Assembly: GCA_965248775.1 (NCBI GenBank)
Contig: OZ252150.1
Location: forward strand, 186,001-250,000
Direction: 5' to 3'
Source of the DNA: JBHHUI01 sp965248775
GTDB lineage: Bacteria > Chloroflexota > Anaerolineae > Anaerolineales > JBHHUI01
Length of the DNA: 64,000 nucleotides
Part shown: positions 25,802-34,031 of the stretch, piece by piece
Numbering within the stretch: the stretch's first letter is position 1
Layout of the letters: each line of letters starts with the position of its first letter
Position numbers and translations under genes: made by a program
The notes under the pieces: generated by a model
The model's database searches: none
The model's input: the letters and a program-made list of their open reading frames with translations, nothing else
Told to the model about the DNA's origin: nothing

Positions 25802-28198
25802 TTAAGAATGTTCAGGAGTAGCGTCGGGTGCTTCGCTATCAAACTTGGAGTCGCCGTAATCGAGGACATCACGTTGTTGGGCGCCTGCCTTGGGGGGGCC
25901 AACGATATTCGCCTCCTCCAGAGCATCAATTAGGCGCGCAGAGCGCGTATAGCCGATACGCAAGCGGCGTTGCAGTAGCGATATGGAAGCTTTGTGCAGT
26001 TGACGGACCACAGCAACGGCATCGTCGAAGAGTACGTCGCGGTTCTTGTCTTTCACCAGGTCCTGCATTTCTTCCCACAACGGGACCGCTTTGGGTTCAC
26101 TGACTGTCTTGGCAACTAAATGCGGAGTCTCTGTTGTTGTCTCATCGCCAGCTTCAAGCGCTGGATCCACGAAAGCACCTTTCCAATATTGTACGATGCG
26201 TTGCAATTCATTGTCGGCGACAAACACACCCTGCATGCGAAGTGGTTGGGGCGCATCCGGTGATTGGAAGAGCATATCACCACGACCGAGCAATCTTTCG
26301 GCGCCCGGCGCGTCGAGGATGACACGACTGTCCACGCTAGAGGCGACAGCAAACGAAATTCGCGCCGGGAAGTTAGCCTTAATCAATCCGGTGACGACAT
26401 CCACCGATGGGCGCTGGGTTGCGATGATGACATGAATGCCCGTTGCACGCGCCATCTGCGCAAGCCGCGTGATGGTCTTTTCGGTTTCATCCGGGGCAAG
26501 CATCATCAGGTCGGCCAGCTCGTCGATCACAACAAGGAGGTAGGGCATCTTCTTTCCGCCAGCCGCTACCGATCGCCGGTTGAAGTCCACGACGTTCCGC
26601 GCACCGATTTCTGCAAATTTTGTGTAGCGCATATCCATCTCGCGCGTTATCCATTTGAGACTGGCGACAACGCGTTCCAAATCCACAACAACCGGCGAGA
26701 GCAAATGCGGGATGCCGTTGTAATTTGTCAGTTCTACACGCTTGGGGTCCACCATCAAGATTTTGAGATCTTCGGGTGTATTGCGTAAGAGCAGCGCTGT
26801 GATAATGGCATTGACACAGACACTTTTGCCCGAGCCGGTGGTGCCTGCAATGAGCAGATGGGGCATGCCTGCTAGATCTGCACAAACCGCCTGACCCGAG
26901 ACATCTTGTCCCAGAGCGATCGCAAGTGGTGATTTGATCTTCTCGAAGGCCGGAGATTCCATCACGTCCCGCAATGCAACAACATTGATTTCGGTATTCG
27001 GTACTTCAATACCCACAAAACCTTTGCCGGGCACCGGAGCCTCGATGCGAATGGAGCGGGCGGCCAGGGCGAGCGCGAGATCGTCTGCAAGAGTCGCGAT
27101 CTTGTTCACTTTGACTTTTGTGCGCTTGCCGTTGCGTTGCGTTATGTATTCTGGTTCGACACCAAATTGCGTGATCACCGGGCCACGATTCACTTCCACA
27201 ACACGTCCCGGTGCACCGAAGGACGCCAGGGTCTCTTCTATCAAATGAGTGCGTTGGCGGTCGAAGTCATCATCGGCTGCCGACTCGCCGCCGCTATCCA
27301 ACACGTCGCTGATCTCCGGGATGGTCCAATCTTGCTGGCCGCCGATGTAGATAGGTCGATCATACATGGGAGAAGTGGCTGCGGGGACGATGATCTCAGG
27401 AGTGGGTTCCGACGTCGGCTTGGCCTTCTTCTTTGCCTTAATACGTGGCCCTTTCGCCTGCACGGGTTCGTCGGCAACCATTGGCCCGGTTGAAATTACT
27501 TCAGCCTCCTCAATCGGGGGCAATGGCTCAGTCTGTCGCATCGGTAGCGGCAGTTGTCTTTCCACGAAACGAGTTGGGCGTGGAAAGCGCGACCGGATGC
27601 GGCCAAATAGCGCGAAAAATTCTTGCGTGGACATACCAACGGCCAGAAGCAGGGCGATGAAAAGCCAGGCAAACAGAGCGACGCCGGCGGCGATCCAATC
27701 TAAGCCCTGGACGAGGGCCTCCATTAAATAGCCGCCAATAAAGCCGCCACCGTTACCCGCTGATGCGATCTCCTGGGTAGATTCAAGGGATTCGGGGAAG
27801 AGGAAAAAATGAAAAGAAGTAAGCAGGGCCAGATAAAGTAGGAAGAAACCGATAATCTGTTCCGGCCGGACCTGCGGCAGACGGTCACCAAAATGTCGCA
27901 CAACGATCCAAGCCCCGAGACCCAGGAAACCGATCGGGACAAGAAAACGCCCCAGGCCAAAGAGTTGCCCCAACGCCAGCAACACTGGTCCAGTGATAGT
28001 GCTATTGGTCGGTGACAAGAACGCCAGGATCAAAACAATGCCGGCGACTGCCAGCAAAACACCCACAATATCCAGTTTTTGATCGAAGGTTAGGCCCTGC
28101 TGTTGAGGAATTGCGGCTGGCTTGCGGCTTCGGCGGGCAGTTTTAGCCTTGGTTTTAGCCCTGGTTTTCTTCTTGGTGGTCTTTTTGGCCACGCGCAA
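25802..28198 (-). CDS. ftsK: FtsK/SpoIIIE-family DNA translocase
   Basis: A 798-residue protein with a Lys/Arg-rich N-terminus, four to five transmembrane helices (about 45-200), a linker (200-290), the beta and alpha motor domains with Walker A AGTTGSGKSVCVNA and Walker B LLVVIDELADLMM, and a C-terminal winged-helix gamma domain (SISLLQRRLRIGYTRSARLIDALE). It pumps chromosomal DNA through the septum and helps dimer resolution. The length is that of the short-linker class (SpoIIIE-like). It is followed 14 bases downstream by the frameshifted lipoprotein gene. Confidence 0.95.
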   Translation of the reverse strand: MRVAKKTTKKKTRAKTKAKTARRSRKPAAIPQQQGLTFDQKLDIVGVLLAVAGIVLILAFLSPTNSTITGPVLLALGQLFGLGRFLVPIGFLGLGAWIVVRHFGDRLPQVRPEQIIGFFLLYLALLTSFHFFLFPESLESTQEIASAGNGGGFIGGYLMEALVQGLDWIAAGVALFAWLFIALLLAVGMSTQEFFALFGRIRSRFPRPTRFVERQLPLPMRQTEPLPPIEEAEVISTGPMVADEPVQAKGPRIKAKKKAKPTSEPTPEIIVPAATSPMYDRPIYIGGQQDWTIPEISDVLDSGGESAADDDFDRQRTHLIEETLASFGAPGRVVEVNRGPVITQFGVEPEYITQRNGKRTKVKVNKIATLADDLALALAARSIRIEAPVPGKGFVGIEVPNTEINVVALRDVMESPAFEKIKSPLAIALGQDVSGQAVCADLAGMPHLLIAGTTGSGKSVCVNAIITALLLRNTPEDLKILMVDPKRVELTNYNGIPHLLSPVVVDLERVVASLKWITREMDMRYTKFAEIGARNVVDFNRRSVAAGGKKMPYLLVVIDELADLMMLAPDETEKTITRLAQMARATGIHVIIATQRPSVDVVTGLIKANFPARISFAVASSVDSRVILDAPGAERLLGRGDMLFQSPDAPQPLRMQGVFVADNELQRIVQYWKGAFVDPALEAGDETTTETPHLVAKTVSEPKAVPLWEEMQDLVKDKNRDVLFDDAVAVVRQLHKASISLLQRRLRIGYTRSARLIDALEEANIVGPPKAGAQQRDVLDYGDSKFDSEAPDATPEHS

Positions 28199-28223
28199 CT
28201 TCCCAAATTCAATGAATGATTCG

Positions 28224-28252
28224 ATTATAGCACATATGTCTTATTGGGATAA
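28224..28252 (-). promoter_or_regulatory. Probable ftsK promoter
   Basis: On the minus strand a perfect -10 box TATAAT (28229-28224) lies 25 bases before the ftsK ATG, with a weak -35 (TTATCC, 28252-28247) at 17-base spacing. The intergenic region is shared with the divergent gene at 28321. Confidence 0.45.
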
Positions 28253-28320
28253 TTATGTTGTTTTGTGGAATTTTAGCAATCGCACGGATGTGCTAGAATT
28301 GCAATCGGTAGGGGAAATCC

Positions 28321-30003
28321 ATGTCAATTCCCGTTGATGAAATCCGCGAACACTTGCGTCATGTCCACCTTTTCCGCGATCTGGAGGACGAAGATATCGA
28401 CTATATTGTCGATCTCTTTGAGGCTGTGGAGTATGAATCCGAGCAGGTGATCTTCAATCAGGGCGACCCTCCAGAATGGTTCGGGATCGTGTATTCAGGC
28501 GCTGTGGAAGTGAGTGCTTTCATTGATGCTGACTCACAAGAGCCGACTGTGCTTGCCATCCTGAACCAGGATGACTACTTCGGCGAACAGGCCATCCTCA
28601 ACCAAACTGTCAGAAACGCCACCATTCGAGCGGTGCAACGTACTATCATTACCAAAATCGATGCCGAAGAATTCCAGCGGCTCTTCGTCGATTATCCCGA
28701 TGTCCTCAAAGCCATCAAGCTCGCCGATCGCACTCGGAAACTTATTCGTCAACGGCGATTCACAAAATGGCTGGCGCCGGATGAATATGTTTTTCTAATC
28801 GCACTTACGCATTGGGGCTGGCTGATCCGCCGGTTGTTCCTGCCATTGGCGCTGGCCGTCCCCTTGCTCATTGGTGTATATGTCCTTTTCACCATCAATC
28901 TATTCTGGTTGCCGGTGGCTGCGATAGGCGGTGGGTTTCTGGGAGTCTGGATTGGCCTGGTCTTGCTCGACTGGCATGATGATTCATATGTAGTCACGAG
29001 CAAGCGCGTTATAAGCGACGAACGTTTGGCACTGCTCTATACGGAGCGTGCGGAGGCTCCGCTTCATGCAGTGCGGGCGGTGCAGGTCAGCCAGGACCCG
29101 TTGGAAAAGGCATTGGGTTATGGCGATGTCGTCATCCAGACTTTCACGGGGACGATTACATTTCCAGATGTGCCAGATCCTTACTCAATTGTCAACCTGA
29201 TCAGCGAGCACATGGAACGAGCGCAACACTTCCGCCAAAAGGAAGAGGAGGACGCCCTCCAACGAGATATCAGGATCAGTATCGGTTGGGAAGAACAAGA
29301 AGAAGGCAAGGGGCTAGGACGGCAACGCTCGGGACGCCCCAAAGAACACACGAATACGCTATTGGCCTTCTTGCGACATTTCCGGCCGCAGTTCTGGGAG
29401 CGCGATGGCGATACCATAACCTTGCGCAAACATCCGTTTATTCTACTTAAACACATGGGACTGGGACTTCTGGGATTGTTTATCCTGAGTCTCCTGCTTG
29501 TCTTTCGCCTTTATCCCATCTTCGATTTCATGCGCGTGCTGGAAATCGTGCCCATCGTTGGTTTCGCTGCGGCTGTACTCTTTGTTGGGCTGATCCTGTT
29601 TTCCTGGACGCTTTATCAATTCGAAGACTGGCGCAATGATGTCTACCAGATCACGCCAAACCTGCTGGTTGATTCCGAGCAGAAGCCATTGCTTGGGAAT
29701 GTGGATCAGCGTTCGGCCTCGATTGATAGCGTACTCAATGTGAGCTTTAGTCGTCCGGGAATTCTCGCAAACCTGTTCAACTATGGAACGGTCATCATCC
29801 AAACCGGTGGTGATACCGGCGAGTTGACGTTCGACTGGGTGGTGAACCCACTCACTGTGCAGCAGGAGATTTTCCAGCGGATGGAGACGCGTCGGCGCAA
29901 GAAAGAGGATGATGCTGCCTCCAACAGGCGGGGCGAGATCGTGGAATGGCTGCGTGCCTATGCAGCAGTCACCCAGCCTGAGAATCCGGCGGACGTGGAG
30001 TAA
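28321..30003 (+). CDS. Cyclic-nucleotide-binding and bacterial PH domain membrane protein
   Basis: A 560-residue protein. Residues about 14-135 form a cNMP-binding domain (VIFNQGDPPEWFGIVYSG, DYFGEQAILNQTVRNATIRA). Then come a helical hairpin (about 175-220), a bacterial PH-like domain (DDSYVVTSKRVISDERLALLY, about 222-300), a charged cytoplasmic segment, a second helical hairpin (about 375-430) and a second PH-like domain (NDVYQITPNLLVDSEQKPLLG). The doubled membrane-plus-PH layout with a soluble sensor domain suggests a ligand-responsive membrane protein of unknown output. The ATG follows TAGGGGAAATCC. It is cotranscribed with the deformylase gene (11 bases apart). Confidence 0.85.
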   Translation: MSIPVDEIREHLRHVHLFRDLEDEDIDYIVDLFEAVEYESEQVIFNQGDPPEWFGIVYSGAVEVSAFIDADSQEPTVLAILNQDDYFGEQAILNQTVRNATIRAVQRTIITKIDAEEFQRLFVDYPDVLKAIKLADRTRKLIRQRRFTKWLAPDEYVFLIALTHWGWLIRRLFLPLALAVPLLIGVYVLFTINLFWLPVAAIGGGFLGVWIGLVLLDWHDDSYVVTSKRVISDERLALLYTERAEAPLHAVRAVQVSQDPLEKALGYGDVVIQTFTGTITFPDVPDPYSIVNLISEHMERAQHFRQKEEEDALQRDIRISIGWEEQEEGKGLGRQRSGRPKEHTNTLLAFLRHFRPQFWERDGDTITLRKHPFILLKHMGLGLLGLFILSLLLVFRLYPIFDFMRVLEIVPIVGFAAAVLFVGLILFSWTLYQFEDWRNDVYQITPNLLVDSEQKPLLGNVDQRSASIDSVLNVSFSRPGILANLFNYGTVIIQTGGDTGELTFDWVVNPLTVQQEIFQRMETRRRKKEDDAASNRRGEIVEWLRAYAAVTQPENPADVE

Positions 30004-30014
30004 AGTGCAATACA

Positions 30015-30581
30015 ATGGCGATTCGCGAAATTATCACGCCCACCAATGAATTACTCAGGCAAAAGGCGCGTAAAGTAACTGCTTTTACGCCGGAGTTGCA
30101 GGTGCTCATCGACGACATGATCGAAACCATGCGAGCAGCACCTGGCGTTGGCCTGGCCGCCCCGCAGATCGCCGAGAGTCTGCGGCTTTTTGTTGTGCAC
30201 CTTGAAGTTGATCCTTCTGTTGATGAAGAGGATGAATCAGAAGATGTAGCAGAGAAGGAATCTATACCAGGTCTCGGACGTCTGCATGTCATGATCAATC
30301 CTGAAATTGTTCGGCTGACAGGAGATCTGATTACAGGCACGGAGGCCTGCTTGTCCATTCCGGGTTATGCCGGTGAAGTCGAGCGGCACGAACGCATTGT
30401 TATTCGCTATCTTGACCGCCAGAGTCAAAAAAGAAAATTAAAAACGCACGGCTGGTTGGCGCGCGTATTGCAGCATGAATACGACCATCTGGATGGTGTC
30501 TTGTTTATAGACAAGGCCGAGGAAGTCTGGAAGCTGGAGAAGGACGAGCCGGAAGAAGAGAGTGAGCCGGTTTCTATCTGA
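30015..30581 (+). CDS. def: Peptide deformylase
   Basis: A 188-residue enzyme with the three deformylase motifs: GVGLAAPQI (about 50), EACLSIPGY (the metal-ligand Cys motif, with Ala in place of the usual Gly) and QHEYDHLDGVLF (HExxH metal site). It removes the formyl group from nascent N-termini. An acidic insertion of about 20 residues (VDEEDESEDVAEKE) precedes the second motif, and the C-terminus is also acidic. The start is ATG at 30015, 11 bases after the upstream gene. Confidence 0.95.
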   Translation: MAIREIITPTNELLRQKARKVTAFTPELQVLIDDMIETMRAAPGVGLAAPQIAESLRLFVVHLEVDPSVDEEDESEDVAEKESIPGLGRLHVMINPEIVRLTGDLITGTEACLSIPGYAGEVERHERIVIRYLDRQSQKRKLKTHGWLARVLQHEYDHLDGVLFIDKAEEVWKLEKDEPEEESEPVSI

Positions 30582-30590
30582 GTGGCGAAT

Positions 30591-31595
30591 TCAGGCAGCG
30601 GCTTCGCGGGAATGTGAGCGGTTGTGCAAGCGTAAAGCCAGAAACCCAATCCCAAACGGAAGCCAGAACGTCAGACCACGATAAGCCAATGTGATCACCG
30701 TGGCGGATGCCAACGGCACGCGTAATGAGCGCAGCGTCACCACCATCACCCCTTCAACGATCGCCAATCCACCCGGCGTTACCGAAACAATCGTAAACAA
30801 ACTTGCAATACTATAGCCTGCGATCAATGTGCCGGGTGAGTACGGTTGTTGAAATGCCAGGAACATTAAGAAGAAGATCGAGAGGTGCAAAGCGCGGGCA
30901 CTGAACGCCAGCGCAAAAGGCAACCACAATGACGCAGCCGAACTGCGCAAACGTTCAAACGCCGTGGCTGTGTCCCCTGCAAATTGATGTGCGATCTCTT
31001 CCGATAGATAGTTCCTTCTGAAAACACTCACGATTTTATTGACACGTTGTACGCCCCAGATTAGCACTTGTTCAAGCTGACGGGTGGAGGAGACTCCCAG
31101 CAAGATCAGGCCGCCGAATGCTGTTGCAATGGCCACAAGGATTAAGCCGGTGGTGATCTCGGCAATGCCAAGCGAATTACGGCGGATCAGGACGGTGAAA
31201 CCGAGGGCGATAACAGCAATGTATGCCATATATTCGACCCAAACCGTCAATAAGGCAGCCAGTGCAATCCGGCCAGTGCGTAATCCGTGGCGTCGTGCAT
31301 CGTCGATGAATACGGCAATACTCGCCAATGCGGAGGCTAGCACTTCAGTAAATTTCGCTGCGGCTACGACATACAACAACCTTCGTAATGGCACATCCAC
31401 GTCCAGCAGGCGATACACCGCCCGATAAAGGGCAGCTATGTTTACGATCCAAACCAGTTCTAGCAGCCCGCCCAGAATCAACCAACGGCTCTGTCCCCGC
31501 TGGAATGTATCGATCACTGTCTCTACCTGTGAGAGATTAGTAAATATAAAGAAGACGCCTAATAGAAGGAAGAGGGCGTAAAGAAGTGTGCGCAT
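30591..31595 (-). CDS. Lysylphosphatidylglycerol-synthase TM-region family protein
   Basis: A 334-residue membrane protein with about eight transmembrane helices, a conserved Ala-rich segment AAAKFTEVLASALASIAVF and a late motif VSVTPGGLAIVEGVMVVTLRS typical of the UPF0104/LPG_synthase_TM (AglD-like) family. Members are flippase-like proteins of lipid or polyprenyl-linked sugar pathways; the C-terminal aminoacyl-transfer domain of MprF is absent. It converges with the deformylase gene, ending 9 bases after it. Confidence 0.82.
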   Translation of the reverse strand: MRTLLYALFLLLGVFFIFTNLSQVETVIDTFQRGQSRWLILGGLLELVWIVNIAALYRAVYRLLDVDVPLRRLLYVVAAAKFTEVLASALASIAVFIDDARRHGLRTGRIALAALLTVWVEYMAYIAVIALGFTVLIRRNSLGIAEITTGLILVAIATAFGGLILLGVSSTRQLEQVLIWGVQRVNKIVSVFRRNYLSEEIAHQFAGDTATAFERLRSSAASLWLPFALAFSARALHLSIFFLMFLAFQQPYSPGTLIAGYSIASLFTIVSVTPGGLAIVEGVMVVTLRSLRVPLASATVITLAYRGLTFWLPFGIGFLALRLHNRSHSREAAA

Positions 31596-31625
31596 TCGGA
31601 CTCATTATAGCGAATATGGAGTTGC

Positions 31626-31654
31626 TTGACGCTAGGTCAAATATGGCATACAAT
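31626..31654 (+). promoter_or_regulatory. Promoter of the arsenic operon
   Basis: TTGACG (31626-31631), a 17-base spacer and TACAAT (31649-31654) form a near-consensus sigma-70 promoter 22 bases before the arsR ATG. A motif CATCTATAT (31670-31678) directly after it recurs inverted (32031-32039) ahead of the small peptide gene; it may be the ArsR operator, but that is inference. Confidence 0.75.
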
Positions 31655-31676
31655 CAACCCATCGATAAACATCTAT

Positions 31677-32006
31677 ATGAATACTCAGACGACTCGCCCA
31701 GTTGAATTCGCCAAAGCTCTTGCAGATGGCACACGCCAAAAAATTATGGAATTGTGCTGCTGGCGCTCGTGTTCTGTGAATCAAATTGTAGATGAACTGA
31801 ACGGCGAATTCTCACAACCGACAATATCCCACCATCTTGCCATTCTACGCGAATCTGGCTTGGTCAGTTCACGGCGCGAAGGGAAGCAAATTTTTTACAC
31901 GCTCAATCAGGAACGCGTGGCGATGTGCTGCGGACAGATCATGGAAGTCTTCGCCCCCAATATGGAGCAACTTGAAGTGGCGCCTGCTTCTACATCGATC
32001 TCATAA
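31677..32006 (+). CDS. arsR: ArsR/SmtB-family repressor of the arsenic operon
   Basis: A 109-residue winged-helix protein, start ATG 31677 (the longer frame would begin inside the promoter). The recognition helix is SQPTISHHLAILRESGLV. Cysteines lie where ArsR proteins bind As(III): ELCCWRSC (Cys27, 28, 32) in the alpha-3 region, and a further pair Cys84-Cys85 in VAMCCGQIM near the dimer-forming C-terminal helix. It should repress its own operon until trivalent arsenic (or antimony) binds. The downstream genes, with ArsM at their core, support an arsenic signal. Confidence 0.9.
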   Translation: MNTQTTRPVEFAKALADGTRQKIMELCCWRSCSVNQIVDELNGEFSQPTISHHLAILRESGLVSSRREGKQIFYTLNQERVAMCCGQIMEVFAPNMEQLEVAPASTSIS

Positions 32007-32094
32007 GAAAGCGCTTTTTTTTGTCAAGATATATAGATGATTGTCAATGTATTGTGGTTGGCCAGCCCATACATAAACTATAAGGAGGTATACG

Positions 32095-32169
32095 ATGAGC
32101 GACTACGAAACGTACGATCTAGAAGCTGATTCCGACGACGGATGTTGCGGCGGCAGCGGCTGTTGCTAG
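32095..32169 (+). CDS. 24-residue Cys-rich microprotein of the arsenic operon
   Basis: A very short gene with unusually strong translation signals: AAGGAGG, 6 bases, ATG. The product has an acidic half, MSDYETYDLEADSDD, and a Cys-rich tail, GCCGGSGCC, ending at TAG. Two CC pairs separated by GGS could bind As(III) or another thiophilic metal; the acidic leader plus Cys-rich end also resembles precursor peptides of ribosomally made, modified peptides. It lies between arsR and arsM and is followed by a perfect hairpin, which would favour higher expression than the enzymes downstream. I do not recognise a described family. Possible jobs are an As(III) carrier for ArsM or a peptide modified by the two methyltransferases. 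Confidence 0.75.
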   Translation: MSDYETYDLEADSDDGCCGGSGCC

Positions 32170-32180
32170 AAGGAACGTTC

Positions 32181-32210
32181 TCGGGGCAGATCCATTCCGA
32201 TCTGCCCCGA
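32181..32210 (+). terminator. Perfect hairpin without T tract between microprotein and arsM
   Basis: TCGGGGCAGATC (32181-32192) and GATCTGCCCCGA (32199-32210) form a 12-bp stem with loop CATTCC, 11 bases after the microprotein stop. No T run follows, so it may be a weak terminator or an mRNA 3' stabiliser that sets the ratio of peptide to enzymes. Confidence 0.7.
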
Positions 32211-32248
32211 CGTATGAAATTATTCCAATAATTTTTAGGAGGAACAAA

Positions 32249-33028
32249 ATGTCGAATACAGAAACGATTCACGAGATCGTAAAATCGCGCTATGGTGCCG
32301 TTGCGATTTCGGGAGATATCTCTTTAGAAGAAAACGAACCCGGGAGTTGCTGCACACCGGCTCAACTCTATCCGACCGAGATGTTAGCTGCCATTCCAAT
32401 GGGGGCAGCCAATATCTCGCTCGGGTGCGGTAATCCGATCGATGGCGCAAATCTGCAACCGGGCGAAACCGTGATCGATCTTGGTTCAGGCGGTGGCATC
32501 GATTGTTTCTTTGCCGCACAACACGTCGGCCAAAGTGGTAGGGTCATCGGTATTGACATGACGGATGACATGCTGGCCAAGGCGCGCACAAACCTTGCCT
32601 CCTTGCAGAACAAGGACGGCCCATTGGATTATTCCAACGTAGAGTTTCGGCGCGGGAATATAGAAGCACTGCCAGTGGAAGATACAAGCGTGGATGTGAT
32701 CATCTCAAATTGTGTGATCAATCTCGCGCCCGATAAGCAGCCCGTATTCCAGGAAATGTGGCGGGTGCTCAAACCCGGTGGCCGGATACGCGTATCGGAT
32801 ATGGTAACGCAAGGGGAAATGGCTGCCTCAGTTCGCGAAGATGAAAACGCCTGGGTTAGCTGTATTGCCGGCGCGTTGCCCGCAGAAGTGTTTAGAGCTG
32901 GACTAGAAGGAGTAGGCTTTGAAGATGTGCATATTGGACCCGAAGAAGGGCTGGACGTTGCCCCGCTCGATCTTCCGGAAGGCCTGCCATACTCAGCCGT
33001 GATCACGGCACACAAACCAACGGTGTAA
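32249..33028 (+). CDS. arsM: Arsenite S-adenosylmethionine methyltransferase
   Basis: A 259-residue class I methyltransferase with the ArsM pattern: SLGCGNPxxxANL (Cys60), SAM motif VIDLGSGGGIDCF, GIDMTDDML, then SNCVINL (Cys155) and WVSCIAGAL (Cys205), the three conserved As(III)-binding cysteines, plus an additional Cys34-Cys35 pair near the N-terminus. It methylates As(III) stepwise to methylated and volatile forms. TAGGAGGAACAAA precedes the ATG, a strong ribosome site. It is the central enzyme of the operon. Confidence 0.96.
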   Translation: MSNTETIHEIVKSRYGAVAISGDISLEENEPGSCCTPAQLYPTEMLAAIPMGAANISLGCGNPIDGANLQPGETVIDLGSGGGIDCFFAAQHVGQSGRVIGIDMTDDMLAKARTNLASLQNKDGPLDYSNVEFRRGNIEALPVEDTSVDVIISNCVINLAPDKQPVFQEMWRVLKPGGRIRVSDMVTQGEMAASVREDENAWVSCIAGALPAEVFRAGLEGVGFEDVHIGPEEGLDVAPLDLPEGLPYSAVITAHKPTV

Positions 33029-33034
33029 ACAAAT

Positions 33035-33670
33035 ATGGACGAATCAAAAGAATACTTTGCAGAAGTCGCGCAAGAATGGGATGCAATGCGTTCCGAATTC
33101 TTCACCGAAGAAATGCGAGACGATGCAATTGCAGGGGCTAAGCTGCCAAAAGGTTCTGTCGTTGCCGATGTCGGAACAGGAACAGGCTTTGTTCTCTCTG
33201 CACTTGCTCGCGATGCTACGCATGCCTATGGCTTTGATGAGTCAGAATATATGCTTGCCGTCGCTCGAAAAAATCTTTCTGAGTATGCAAACATCACATT
33301 AGAACGAGCTGAAGGAACAACTATGCCGCTCGCGGATGGAGTGTTAGATGGTGTGTTCGCAAACATGTATTTGCACCATGCCGAAGATCCCCCGGCAGCG
33401 ATTCGCGAAATGGTGCGAATGCTCAAACCAGATGGGGTTCTCTGCATCACGGATATGGATGAACATGATCATGAAGAACTACGCTCACAAATGGCTGATC
33501 GCTGGTTGGGATTTAAACACAGTGATGTGGAACAGTGGTATGCCTCGGCCGGACTAGAGGCGATTGATATTGATTCCGCGGCGGGAGATTGTCGTGCAGT
33601 AGATGATAATGGTGATGACTACGCACTTAGTGTATTCGTGGCGATCGGCAGAAGGCTATCTGAAAACTAA
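33035..33670 (+). CDS. Second class I SAM methyltransferase in the arsenic operon
   Basis: A 211-residue protein 6 bases after arsM, with SAM motif VVADVGTGTGFVLSAL, an acidic motif YGFDESEYML and the segment MYLHHAEDPPAAIREMVRMLKPDGVL typical of Methyltransf_11/25 enzymes. It lacks the ArsM cysteine set (a single Cys late in the chain, DCRAVDDNGDDYALS, and one in LCITDMDEHDHE). The substrate is unknown: a methylated arsenical, the neighbouring Cys-rich peptide, or a small thiol are all possible. The cotranscription is likely and the operon ends at the hairpin after it. Confidence 0.88.
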   Translation: MDESKEYFAEVAQEWDAMRSEFFTEEMRDDAIAGAKLPKGSVVADVGTGTGFVLSALARDATHAYGFDESEYMLAVARKNLSEYANITLERAEGTTMPLADGVLDGVFANMYLHHAEDPPAAIREMVRMLKPDGVLCITDMDEHDHEELRSQMADRWLGFKHSDVEQWYASAGLEAIDIDSAAGDCRAVDDNGDDYALSVFVAIGRRLSEN

Positions 33671-33691
33671 ATCATCACCTGCTCGAAGAAG

Positions 33692-33727
33692 ATCAAAAGC
33701 GACGACCCAAGTGTCGTCGCTTTTGAT
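33692..33727. terminator. Terminator of the arsenic operon
   Basis: A perfect 15-base inverted repeat (ATCAAAAGCGACGAC and complement, loop CCAAGT) lies 22 bases after the methyltransferase stop, with the T4 of the stem on the plus strand. It can work in either direction. Confidence 0.82.
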
Positions 33728-34031
33728 TCAAGTTATAAGATTGTCTTAATTTATTATCGCGAATGGATTGACAAGGCTAGCGCATTCTCTAATTGTTCTT
33801 CGAGATGAACATTCTTCAGACGTTATGTAAGCGCTGCGTTAATTAATTAGTATTGAATGGTTATAAATCAGTTAGTTGCGTTGACAATGAATTTAGATCG
33901 TGTAGTATTGCAATGTCGCGGTCGTTTGTATAAAACACATATAAAAAACATTTCGATGTGTTTATAAGCATTGCAAACGAAATAAAGGATTGATCGCAGC
34001 GCTGTCCCTGTAGGGGGGGAGGGTGCATACA
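33728..34031 (+). promoter_or_regulatory. AT-rich intergenic region with probable promoter
   Basis: About 300 bases, markedly richer in A/T than the flanks, without a credible gene. TTGACA (33881-33886), a 16-base spacer and TAGTAT (33903-33908) give a plausible promoter for the ATP-grasp gene; a second TTGACA at 33768 has no good -10. Directly before the gene there is a G-rich ribosome site (GGGGGGAGGG). Confidence 0.45.

Noticed and set aside
34023..34031. GTG at 34023 as the start of the ATP-grasp gene
   Set aside because: The G-rich ribosome site (34013-34023) would overlap it; the ATG at 34032 has proper spacing.
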